The notes under the pieces are model-generated. The model did not search any database, had not been told where the DNA came from, and saw only the letters and a program-made list of their open reading frames with translations. Made by a program: the position numbers and the translations under genes. DNA of 18,189 bases from Linderina pennispora (lineage: Eukaryota > Kickxellomycota > Kickxellomycetes > Kickxellales > Kickxellaceae): positions 1-18,189 of the forward strand of contig NW_024468443.1 of the NCBI RefSeq assembly GCF_002104995.1, given 5' to 3'. Below, piece by piece: positions 1 through 9,529 of the stretch (position 1 is the first letter of the stretch; each line of letters opens with the position of its first letter).

Positions 1-1489
1 CAGTGTGAAGTCGCTGAGCCAGAGTATTTTCGGCTAGGTTGTCTATGCTGCGGCAGCTGCATCTCCTTTGCATATGGCCAATGGAAGCACTGGAGGTGTA
101 TTCGGAAACCACTTGCGCATCGCACTATTTTGCTCTTGAGACAATGCGGGTTGTATGGAGTTGGCCGCTTTGCAGCAAGTTTTCAGGCTGCTGTGCTCTT
201 GAGAGTGACTGAAAGGTGACAAGATGAACATATCGACAAGGGATACTTGAGGTACATACAGTTGTGCTGCAAGGAGGGCTTTGCTTATGACCATAGAGGA
301 TATGCTTGGGTGACAATAGGGTTATTTTATAGCTGCAGCTTGATATGGAACATCCTCACTCTGAACTACTGTGTCTTTGAATATATCTGGGCTATACCAG
401 CACACATAGGGATATAGCTTAGCACTACATTGCCTAGTACTTATGCTGGATAAGCGACACGGCCGTAACGGAGAATAAGACAAGGGTATACAGCTTACCT
501 TCTGGGTTGGTGTCTAAAGCAGACCATAGTCCCTGAAATGCACTATTTCCAATAGGTTAGCTTGTTTGACACAAAAATGCCTCATATGCATGTTCAATCT
601 CGTAATGGTTGATATGGTGGGGTATGGAGTCTATCTCGTCTATGTAATCCCGGAATACTGGATGGCTGAGTACTATCCGACCAGCACAAAATAAACTGCA
701 AATAGGCATCTTTATGGCGCATGACCTGCCCTCCCACATCCATAATAGACAAAATACCACTGCTAAAGCCGAGCTGCGAGTTTGTGTGCATAGATTTCTC
801 ATTCGTGAACACAGTTCCTTTCGGGTGGCTGTGCAAGAAGCAACTGGGGACGCCAGCTCGTCTTCCTTTGTCTGTGCTGCACATTACAGATCGACGCCAG
901 TGATACATTCGTGAACGCAAAATACGGGCCTTGCCATCCGCTTTGAGCAGTGCTGCAAGCCACTGCAAAGGGACTCGGCTCTTGTCATGCTGCAGCCTAC
1001 CGCGCCAATTCTTTGCCAGCCAACCACGCACTCGAAATTGTTTTCCGCATTCCAGCAATTGGCTGAGAGTGCCTCTTGCCGCACTGCTCCAAAAATTTAA
1101 TATGTCTATATACGGATGGCATGCTATGCACATCTACGCATACATGCCGGCAAGGTGCATCATGTGTTCCTGTGTGCTCATAGCAGAGTTGTTGAAAAAT
1201 GCGAATAGCACTGTGCTTATTGAAAACCAGAAGTACATAAAGTCTGCGATCAGGATGCAGCTGGATCAGCTCGCCTTCATTTATTTCTCACAACATACCA
1301 TCCTCTTTTACCTCGCACCGCCTATTCCAGACTACCTTCAGCCCATCTTTTGTATTTATTTTTCTTGTTAACACATCATGACCATGCAACAGCCGGACAG
1401 ACAGTGGAGGCAGTCCCTTTCACCGACATCACGGCCTCTGTGCCAAGTCGCTCACCCGCACGTCAACTGCTAGCGAATACTCTCACGTT
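1..1489. other. No supported gene upstream of F-box gene 1
   Basis: I see no gene here that I can defend. On the minus strand two overlapping frames are open (594-1133, 179 codons; 557-802, 81 codons). The tail of the second, ending around 557-680, has ordinary hydrophilic protein composition, so a decayed or frameshifted minus-strand gene is possible, but no domain is recognisable. Close to the right end, an ATG at 1378 followed by a different-frame stretch (about 1383-1491) reads like the start of an F-box-type protein and may be the true N-terminus of the next gene. Confidence 0.4.
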
Positions 1490-2993
1490 ATGAACTTTGT
1501 CAACTCGAATCCACACCGCGTCAACGAACTCCCTGAAACAGTGTTTGGCACGCTTCTTCTCGAGTGCTACGTCGAGTGTGACCGCGAAAAGTGCTTGTGC
1601 AACAAAAATCATGCCCGAGACTGGATGTGGAACTTGGGGTTCCTCATTAAGCACAACAAGCTACACCTGGTCACAGAGTTCAGAGTGGTCATCTATAACA
1701 AATGCGAATTGCCAATGCACATTGACAAGGTGATGAAGGATATGGCACGCAAGTTGCGTTCATCATTGCCGAATGTGCGCTCCATTCTGTTTCTTGGCTA
1801 CGGCGTGTTTACAGCTGGTACTGCAGAGGATGTGGAACCTCGTCAGGAATTGATTGCAGCTGAGTCAGCCGCTGAATCCATCCGAAAGCTGTTCCCATGT
1901 GTCACTGACTTGAGGTACCATTTGTTCAAGAATTGGGGTCCGACACCCAACATCCTTGTGGAGCGCCAGAGAATTTGCACGCTGTACGAATGTACGCTCA
2001 AGGAGTACATACATCAGCTGAAACATGTCCAGGTGCTTATTCCATTCCCACTGAACGTGGCCAAGCTCATCGATAATCTCACATCGCTATCAATCAACAT
2101 TCCCTACATCCGTCTGCGCCATGATTGCCAATTATTCAATTCGGTGCTTGCGCAGCCTCGAGATGTTCCAGATCGAGGCTGTCATCCCCTGGCACTTCTT
2201 CGAGATCACCGAGGGCGCCCTGAGTTTCAACAACCTTGAAAGTCTGCACCTAGAATTCATCCAGGTCGCCGCCCGGACCGTTGACTTTCCAGGCTGCAAT
2301 TACCCTGTGTATTTCCCTAGATTGAGTGCCCTTAACATCACTGGCTCCGCCTACGTCTACACCGACATCTACGCCTATTTCCATGGCCGGGTATTCGAGA
2401 GACTGACTATCATGGACGATCCGACGAACTTTGAACACATCAATGAGCACGCTTTCGAGTCGGTGAGGATGCTCAAGATCGGCCACCCAACTAGGACCCC
2501 GTTTGTCGATGTGTACTCTGTCGACATGGTTGAGCGCCTATATCAACTACCATCCAGCGTTGAGGAAGCCGTCTTAGGGCTGCTCGACTATCCGCTGCCC
2601 GAGCTGATTGCATGGGTTAACCTGCGCTCGCTCAAACTATCAGCCAGCATCGCGGGACAAGCACGGGCTTGCCAATCTGCTGGGACAACTGCCACTTCTG
2701 CACACACTCATCGTAGATTGCTTTCTCTATGAATCAGAAAGATGCGGATACACCAGGTTCCCGGACCAGAAGATCACATTTGATGAGATCGGCGAGGTCC
2801 TGGATCCAAGCAGCCAACTGCCAGTCAGCGAGAGCCTCGAGCGACTGGATCTCTTTGTTCGCGGCACATTCGACCTGGTCGGTTTCTGCGAGCTGGTGCT
2901 GCGCCTTCCTCGAGTCACCAAGTCAGGACCAACCACCACATGATCCCGCACGTCATGGCCATGCTCCACCAGGTCTTCAAAGTCAACCGTTGA
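1490..2993 (+). CDS. F-box/LRR-like protein, frameshifted (gene 1)
   Basis: A coding stretch of about 500 codons, readable only by changing frame: frame 2 from 1490 to about 2130, frame 3 to about 2655, frame 1 to about 2922, then frame 3 to a TGA at 2991-2993. Each piece has normal protein composition and meets the next without a gap, so this is one gene with small indels. There is no GT...AG pair at the junctions to suggest introns. The product is rich in Leu/Ile segments of the LxxLxxL type (for example around 2140-2240 and 2690-2730), typical of the irregular leucine-rich part of fungal F-box proteins, which select substrates for SCF ubiquitin ligases. No clean F-box is visible after the ATG at 1490; it may lie upstream (1378-1491) in another frame. 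Whether it is a pseudogene or carries assembly indels is undecided. Family membership is partly from recollection of Kickxellales proteins. Confidence 0.5.
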
Positions 2994-3354
2994 TATTGTC
3001 TTTGAGCCCCTTCCTAATTTTCTGTATATCTTCGGTTGTTTACTAATCTGCAGGCATTCTTCGAAGAGCGAACGAGCGCTATATGGTGGCTATGCTCGTG
3101 AAAACAGCAACCCACGATTCTCTTAAGACCAGCTGGACGGTTGTTTGGACCGTCGACAGTTGGAAGTGGGCCATCACGCCAAAGCCACTTCATCCAAGGA
3201 ACCAGCGAGGCTGAAAATTGACATGCCCCAGAATTTCTAACTTGCAAACTGCAGAGCGCCAGATGCACCGCTGGCTTAACAAATGGCTTTTTTGCTTGTG
3301 AGCGCCTGTTCTATACGGCTTAGATGCGGCTCAGTCTAAAAGTGATTACTTGAT
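2994..3354. other. Intergenic spacer
   Basis: This is the downstream flank of F-box gene 1. It is AT-rich, with no frame showing recognisable protein and no RNA gene signature noticed. Confidence 0.5.
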
Positions 3355-3703
3355 GCACAATTAAGGATGGATGCAGAAGGCGCCTCTGTGCTCATATCTA
3401 TTATAGCCAATTCGGGATGAGGAAGAGGTCGGAGTTCAAAGTAGCGGTTTGGTGCGCTGAGGAGAGTTTCTGCTACACAGACTGCTCTTGACAAGATATG
3501 GTAGGCAAATGGAGGTGAATGCCACGGAGGAGGAGGCGGCGGCGGCATACTAGGGACAATTTGTGTGCTGCAAGAGACGCCGGGGAAGGAAAGGGCTGTA
3601 TATTGGTTAGTTGTGCTCTTTGCTTCGAGGCGTGCGCATGAATTGTAGGCCTTGAGAGGGATAGAGAGGCCGTATTCTCAGCTGTATGACTGCCAACAGG
3701 TCG

Positions 3704-3710
3704 TATAAAA
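3704..3710 (+). promoter_or_regulatory. TATA-like box in repeat copy A
   Basis: TATAAAA, 134 bp upstream of the ATG at 3838. The equivalent position in copy B keeps a TATA-like sequence (4380-4387), which is the main reason to take it as a promoter element and not chance AT-richness. Confidence 0.35.
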
Positions 3711-3837
3711 AGATAGAGCGGTAGCTAAATCTGAAGAATACAACCTATCGCGCTTTGCTCGTCTCTTTGGCAGCTATTTTACATTCCCCACCTTCCTAAC
3801 TACAAGTTTCTCTATAGCTAAGAAAGTACTCCTTACC

Positions 3838-3924
3838 ATGCTTTCTCCACATACTAGTAGTCTCGTCTCATACTCCTCTGGTGTTCGTCATTTTGATGAT
3901 GCCTCTGAGCCGCCTGTTTTATAA
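3838..3924 (+). CDS. Possible 28-aa small ORF in repeat copy A
   Basis: ATG to TAA, 28 codons, beginning MLSPHTSS and ending EPPVL. Its partner in copy B is also exactly 28 codons and begins MLSPRTS. The two nucleotide sequences match well around the ATG and through about seven codons, with two synonymous differences and one replacement, then diverge. The product would be too short for any domain. It may be a small peptide, a first exon whose remainder I cannot find, or a remnant start of a lost gene. Equal length may be coincidence. Confidence 0.25.
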   Translation: MLSPHTSSLVSYSSGVRHFDDASEPPVL

Positions 3925-4379
3925 ATGCTATCGAGTATCATGCAGTTTTTTGAAGGCAGTTTTTAAATAAGCACCTCACTAAACAGCTTGTCAGACGGGC
4001 TGCATTTCCAAGACAACTAACTTTTTATTTCTTTCAATACAAACTTTCAACAATACCTCTCATCAACTGAACCAACTGCTAGATGAAGGGCTTCTTGTAG
4101 AAAGTGGTGCTGAAAAGAGCGTTAAAGTAAAGTATATAAGAAAGGCGTGAAGGTGGCTCTATACTCAGACTTATTATAGCTACATTGGGAAGACAAGGGT
4201 GAGATCGGAGCTCAAAACAGGTAGTGATGTGCTAGGGACAATTCGTGTGTCGCAAGAAATACCAGAAAAAAGGGTCATGCTTTCACCTTTTGTGCCCTTG
4301 CAATGAGGCGTGCAGAGAGAACTGGAGGCTTCGAAAGGGACCGAGGTGCAGTATCTTTGGCTGCATACCTGTCACAGGT

Positions 4380-4387
4380 TATATAGA
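4380..4387 (+). promoter_or_regulatory. TATA-like box in repeat copy B
   Basis: TATATAGA, 143 bp upstream of the ATG at 4523, in the same relative place as TATAAAA in copy A. Confidence 0.35.
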
Positions 4388-4522
4388 AATATAGAGGTGT
4401 GGTTAACTGTGAGAATCTCAGTTCACTGCACTCCAACCCTTTCGTCTTCGTTTTCTTCGTTTTCTTCGTCGCCATCCTCCTGTCTACAGAATTATCCTAC
4501 ATCTAAGAGATCGATCCATACC

Positions 4523-4609
4523 ATGCTCTCTCCACGTACGAGTGTTTTCATCCTGCATAGCTCGGAGTCCGGAGTCGTTGATGGGTTTAATGAATCCACT
4601 ATTCTTTAG
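4523..4609 (+). CDS. Possible 28-aa small ORF in repeat copy B
   Basis: ATG to TAG, 28 codons, beginning MLSPRTSVF and ending ESTIL. It is the counterpart of the 28-codon ORF at 3838. The frame stays open upstream to 4310, but the paired ATG with CCATACCATG context, after the TATA-like box and pyrimidine tract, is the start suggested by comparison with copy A. No domain, signal peptide or function is recognisable. Confidence 0.25.
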   Translation: MLSPRTSVFILHSSESGVVDGFNESTIL

Positions 4610-4705
4610 GAACAGTTTCGTTCCAACAGGCGTATATCTAGAGGGTTAGCATGTAAATAAGTAGAGCACTTCACTTGAAAGCCTGTCGGACAAGTCTCAT
4701 TCCTA

Positions 4706-5002
4706 GGAGAAAAATAAATACTGGTAGGTTCCCCGGGTCAGAACATGCAAGAGTTAGGCCAGATCTATGGTGGCGCAGGAGTGATTTGGCGTTCTGTGGC
4801 CAAAATACACAATACTCTTCGTTACGGATGCATTTGAGGTGATACGGACGGCAGGCAGCGAATGCTCAGTTCTCCCACTCTCCTCTTATTAGTTGAATGT
4901 ATGTATTCGTTACTTTTAATCATAATAATCCACCCACACAACATCCATACAAACAAAAATTGGTTTATTCCTGTCCAAACTCTTTGAACGTGAAGGACCA
5001 CT
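4706..5002. other. Upstream region of F-box gene 2
   Basis: AT-rich, non-coding flank containing the probable promoter and 5' UTR of the next gene. I see no clear consensus TATA box, only AT-rich runs around 4890-4960. Confidence 0.4.
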
Positions 5003-6751
5003 ATGGATCGCCTTCCGCCGCACATTGTCGAATACATCATTTCGTACACTATCGGGAGGGGTAGGCTAGTCCCAGGGCTTCTGACAAATACCTATACGCC
5101 CACTGTACCCCATGCGTTATTCTCGCTGATGGGCGTTTGCCAAAAGTGGAGAGATACTGCCAAAAGGTTTATAGGCGAGCCAGCTATCGTCTTTGTCAAC
5201 CCGCCTAAACCAACTCGCCTAGGCAAATCTGAGCATGCCTACTATCTTGGGGACGTTATTGCAGCCGGGCTCGAGCAACGTGTCCGCCATCTGCTGCTTG
5301 ATTTCACTGTGGAGGATATCAGAGACGGCATAGCGTACTCAATGTTCAACTCGCTGGTCAGTCAATGCAAGGGCAAGTTCAGGAATGTCCACACTATCAC
5401 ACTCCATACCTCTCTACGCGACTCGTACTATTGGATCTACAATCGCCAAACTCGTCTGCCTGTGATTCGCCTGCAGGAGCTCGCCAACATGGAGAAGGAG
5501 GTTTCCCAGAATGCCCGTCGTATCGGCGATCTCGTGAGGGAGGCGATGCCAAACGTCGTTTCTGTGGCATACCTCGGTCCTTATAATCACACATTAGACA
5601 GCACGTCCCTGAACAGCGCTATTCTATCAGCGCTGTTAGCCGCTGCGCAATCTATCCGGTATCTGAGTATTCCTGTAGGGGAGCTTTCGCGCACCATTCT
5701 GGACAATGTGCTGGCACCCAATATCACGCAGATGCATGCTTTCTTGCCTGTTGGTAAAAGCGACGGGATTACTGGGCTTGCTATACGGTATGCCGATCGT
5801 CTGGAGACACTGTCTGTAGACGCGATTGATGACGAATCATTCATCATGCTGTTCAAGAGTCCAGCGGATGGATCACCTGTTGTGTACTCCAAGCTACACA
5901 CATTCAAACTGATACGCAGCAACTTCTGGACACGCGGCGACGACAGCTACACTCTCAAGGTCAACCCTTTCCCGAAGCTGCGGCAGTTCATATGTAAAGG
6001 TGATTTCCCATTCACCACCAGCGATATGTTTCGTTGGATCCAACCCACGGTCGAGGTGATGAAGGTGCATCTACTTGTTGGGATGTATAAAGCATTCGTC
6101 AGAGAAGGGGTGTTCGCTACTGGTTCCTACCCAAATCTGCGCTATATGGACCTGGCGTGGTCTCTACCTAGAGACAGATTTATGGATATCGACCTAGCAT
6201 GGAGCTCAGCCGCTTAGTATCGCTCAGTCCAGTCCTCGAGAAAGGGACATTTAAAGTATGCACCACTTCTCCTAAGCGTGAGGTGACTGCCATGTCTGCG
6301 CACGGATTTGTAAAGGAGCTAAACCTGGCTGGTATCCAGTATACCATTGTTGAAGCGGTCCACCTGATCAAGAGGTTCCCGGCGCTGCAGCTGCTGGTGT
6401 TGATGCTAAAGAACAGCGATGACGTTAACGAGCGAGGAGACATTACGGATGCCGATACCGAGAGGTTCCAGCAAAGGTATTGCTCTGGGGCAACTCCAGA
6501 TTCAAAAAGCTGTGCGTCCGTTGTAATGCTTCTATTCATATTCGCGTGCCGCGCATCACATCTTGCTGCTGGCAAGTATTTTCAGATCCATCGAGGAAAT
6601 CAGAGTTTGCAGTGAGTACAGAGACAGCACAAGAGATATTCTCGCAGCATTTGACATGGCCAAAAACCGCAAGTGCTTCGACAGTGACGGCCGTGGCCGA
6701 ATTCGATCCATGAGGATTGCAGTGATTGATAGGAGGAGCAAATGGTTTTGA
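5003..6751 (+). CDS. F-box protein, 3' part frameshifted (gene 2)
   Basis: An uninterrupted frame runs from ATG 5003 for about 400 codons. Residues 1-60 fit an F-box: LPPHIVEYIISYT at the start, then VCQKWRDTAKRF about 30 residues later, matching the LPxxIxxxI...VCxxWRxxA pattern that binds Skp1 in SCF ubiquitin ligases. The rest is an irregular leucine-rich region (for example MPNVVSVAYLG, LRYMDLAW), the presumed substrate-binding part. The first frame stops at about 6215, but sensible sequence continues: frame 1 from about 6199 to 6490 (containing GFVKELNLAGIQY and HLIKRFPALQLLVLML), frame 3 to about 6545, then frame 2 to TGA at 6751 (RSIEEIRVCSEYRDST). All three shifts go the same way, as one-base deletions would; one lies at a GGGG run (6487-6490). 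Total would be about 582 aa. Its substrate is unknown. It shares architecture with gene 1 but is not a close copy. Confidence 0.72.
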
Positions 6752-7446
6752 TCAGATATAGCAAGTACAGAGTACGGTGTTGAATATCAATATATACGTA
6801 TGGATATATGCAGCGATAGTTTTCAGATATCGTTTTTCCAGTAATGGCTATGAATTAAACAAAAGCTATGCTCGGCGTAGTTATCAGCACTATCACCCAC
6901 ATGACTTTGGAAAGTATATTTCCTATGGTCATGGCCAGTAATGATCTTACTCCTCTTTCGCTATTGCTACAAGCAGCATATAGGCAGGCATACATCCAGC
7001 TTCATATTGTACTTTCAGTCACATAGCATGTATTTATAGGATCAAATACACGCTGTGGAAAGGGGTCAAACAAGTCAGTGTACGCAGCAGCTGCAGGAAG
7101 CATTTCATTTGCGTTATCGTGTAGCGGAGAGAGAGCATGCCTATCGTTAGGGCAGAGATGACATGCTTGCAAACACGCCACATGAGGATACTGATCAGCG
7201 ACTAATCGGCTGGGCTCCGGATCAGGAGTGGTGTGTTTGGTGTTCCCGTGACATTTTGGCATTCAACTTCCGACTTGCAGGTATCCTCGCCCTTTATCTC
7301 CGCTTTACCTTTTCCCCCTTGAATTTGCCCCCTTTAGGTTCACTTTTTTTATTTAGAAATGCTTAGTGCTCGTCAGCGGCCAAGCCTAAAGCAGAGGCGG
7401 GCGGAGCGGCGGCAGCGCAAAAAGTCAAGCGGCAAGAACAGAGCTT
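6752..7446. other. Intergenic region upstream of ALG9
   Basis: AT-rich, no convincing gene. From about 7285 it becomes CT-rich (runs of CCCCC and TTTTTTT to about 7350), consistent with the promoter and 5' leader of ALG9. An alternative upstream ATG at 7359 opens another frame encoding a Lys/Arg-rich stretch that could be the real N-terminus if one more indel lies before 7447. Confidence 0.4.
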
Positions 7447-9261
7447 ATGGAGAAAGTAAAGCAACAGCAAAGGCAAAAGCAGCACAGGCCAGAGCCACGC
7501 AGCTACACGCCGTCGTTCAGCCTGGTGTTCCGGATCCTGGCGCTTATCCGGGTGGTGGGGGCTCTAACGGCGCCGATACAGGACTGCGACGAGGTGTACA
7601 ACTACTGGGAGCCCTGCATTTCCTGCAGTTCAAGCACGGCAAGCAGACATGGGAGTACGCGTCGCAATATGCATTGCGGTCGTACGGGTTCCTGGAAATA
7701 TACGTGTGGATGGCGAGGGCGCTGCATTTCATATTGGGGTTCGCGGGCAAGGTGCAGGTGTTCTATGGAGTGAGGATTCTGCTGGCGATGGTGACGGCGG
7801 CGTGCGAGGCCGGGTTTGTCCGGGCCATTGCGGTGCATGTGGACAGGAGGATTGCGAACTACACGATGATGGGCTGTTTGGCATGGCGGGCATGTATCAT
7901 GCGGCGGTGGCGTTGCTGCCGACGTCGTTTGCTATGTGCTGTGGGATGGTGGGCGGAGCAGCGGCGATGGTGCCGGCGTGGCAGGGGAATATGTGGCGGC
8001 GCACGGTTGTGGCCACTGGGATGTTTGCGGTTATGGCGGTGGTCGGGTGGCCGTATGCAGCGGTGATGGCAGTGCCGTATATGGTCGAGGAGGTGGTGGA
8101 GCGGGGCCGGGTGAAGCGCACGTTGGCGGCCATAGTGACGGGCATTGCGGTGATGGCGGCAGCTGGCGGCATGCTGGCCATGGTTGATTCGCAGTACTAC
8201 GGGCGTTTCGTGGTTGCGTCGTGGAACCAGGTCAAGTACAATGTGGTTAGCGGGCACTCGGACCTGTACGGGACGGAGCCGTGGCACTTTTACATCAAGA
8301 ACGGGTTGATCAACGGCAACCTGGTGATGGTATTGGCGCTGCTGAGCCTGCCTATGTGGACCGTGTACTATTTGGTTCTGCGGGCGACGGCCGTGGGCAC
8401 GGGTCTGACGGTGGAGCGGCTGTTTACGAGCCACCGGCTGCTATTGTACCGGATCATGCCGTTTTTCGTGGTGCTGGTGGTGTTCTCGCTGCAGAGGCAC
8501 AAGGAGGAGCGGTTCCTGAGCATTGCGTACCCGCACATGTGCTTTAACGCGGCGGTCTGCCTGAGCCTCCTGCACCCGCTGCGCGCCTGGGTGCAGGCCA
8601 GGACCGGGCGGGCGTGGTCTGCGCGCAGCGACTCGCTCAATCTCTCGGTGCTGGCGGTGGCCGGTGCTATCGGACTGCTGCGCATGGGCGCGCTGCACCA
8701 GTACTACGGCGGGTACTCGTCGGTGTTCCTGGCGCTGCCCGGGCATTCGGCGAGCAATGGGCTGCTGCCGCTGGGCCCGACAATCAAGACGCTGTGGGGC
8801 AGCAGGACGGTGCGTGCGGAGCCGGGCAGGCAGCGGACGGTGTGCATGGCAAGGAGTGGTACCGGTTCCCGTCGTCGTACTGGCTGCCTGAGGGCTTCCG
8901 GCTCGAGTTTGTGGCGAGCCAGTTCTCCGGGCATTTGCCGGGCACCTTTGATGAGAACGCGACCGGGGCGGAGCGCAGCGACTTTAATGATATGAACCGG
9001 TGGGAGCCCAGGCATGTGGTCGATGAGGCAGTGTGCGATTACGCGGTTGACACGGAGTTTGGCGCAGCCGCGTATGCCGAGAATGAGGTGCCGTTTGCGA
9101 GGAGAGGCGGGTGGCAGAAGCGCATGTGCGAGCCGGTGCTGGACCCGCAGCGCACGCGGCTCTGGGAGAGGGTGCTGTATGTGCCTGGGGGCGGCCAGAG
9201 GTGGGGCGAGGTGTGCATATTTGAGCGTGACCAGTCGAGCGGCGATCCCGGCGTAGTCTGA
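7447..9261 (+). CDS. ALG9: ALG9-type alpha-1,2-mannosyltransferase (three frameshifts)
   Basis: ER membrane glycosyltransferase of family GT22 that adds alpha-1,2-linked mannose from dolichyl-phosphate mannose to the lipid-linked N-glycan precursor. Seen directly: the N-terminal QDCDEVYNYWEP motif (about residues 45-56) holding the family's luminal acidic residues; several hydrophobic membrane segments; YGTEPWHFYIKNGL; the GT22 signature HKEERF (about 8498-8515); and near the C-terminus GKEWYRFPSSYWLP, typical of ALG9 rather than ALG12, PIG-B or SMP3. Length is about 605 aa (yeast 555, human 611). The frame changes three times (1 to 3 to 2 to 1) at CCC 7612-7614, GGG 7871-7873 and GG 8848-8849. 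In each case one missing G or C in the run accounts for the shift. These look like assembly deletions. The start at 7447 is uncertain; 7359 is the alternative. Confidence 0.92.
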
Positions 9262-9466
9262 CTGCGTCTGGGCAAAAGCGAACAAAAAAAGCGTGCGACA
9301 GAAAATGCACTGGCTTGAAAAATATATGGCAGCGAAGCAGCACGGATGAGGGGGCAGTGTGCCCAAATGACTCGTCCGTGTTTCCCCCCGACTCCAGCGG
9401 CAAAGGGCGTGTTTGTGCTGGTGGAGGGATATCGCGTCAGCAGCTTTTTCTCTCCGTAGAGTTGTC

Positions 9467-9496
9467 TTTTATACTCTTTTATACTCTTTTATACTC
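9467..9496 (+). repeat. Three tandem copies of a 10-bp TTTTATACTC unit
   Basis: Three perfect head-to-tail copies lie 33 bp before the Sds23-like start codon. The position fits the core promoter or 5' leader; each copy contains a TATA-like core. The function is unknown. Confidence 0.85.
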
Positions 9497-9529
9497 TCTT
9501 ACCATCAGGCAGAATTTCATCCAAGCATC

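Larger units (their letters stand above)
3355..3995 (+). repeat. Diverged tandem repeat, copy A
   Basis: This segment resembles 4110-4705 in the same orientation and order. Matching landmarks include a TTATAGC block (3401 versus 4174), a nearly identical block around GGACAATTTGTGTG (3554 versus 4237), an AGGCGTGC block (about 3627 versus 4302), a TATA-like box, a CTTACCATGC / CATACCATGC start (ATG 3838 versus 4523) and a TGTCxGAC block near the end (about 3990 versus 4687). The spacing shifts from 773 to about 685 bp because copy A carries roughly 90 extra bases near 3440-3540, including a GGAGGAGGCGGCGGCGG run. The copies are old: identity is patchy and visible by eye only in blocks. Confidence 0.55.
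4110..4705 (+). repeat. Diverged tandem repeat, copy B
   Basis: Second copy of the unit at 3355-3995, in direct orientation and separated from it by about 115 bp. It keeps the order of upstream blocks, TATA-like box, ATG and downstream TGTCGGAC block. A pyrimidine-rich stretch (about 4436-4490, with repeated TTTTCTTCG) lies between the TATA-like box and the ATG; copy A has a CT-rich but different sequence there. The boundaries are approximate. Confidence 0.55.

Noticed and set aside
594-1133. 179-codon minus-strand ORF as a gene
   Set aside because: No recognisable domain, no clear promoter or splice context, and competing overlapping frames; kept only as a possibility in the description of 1-1489.
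1490-2993. Calling F-box gene 1 a definite pseudogene
   Set aside because: The same kind of one-base shift occurs in ALG9 and the MAPKKK nearby, so assembly error explains it equally well or better.
3336-3548. 70-codon minus-strand ORF starting with a proline run
   Set aside because: The prolines come from a GGAGGAGGCGGCGG run found only in repeat copy A; copy B lacks the whole stretch.
7600-8860. Introns in ALG9 to explain frame changes
   Set aside because: Protein motifs continue with no extra sequence at each junction, and there is no GT...AG pair; a single missing base in a short run is enough.
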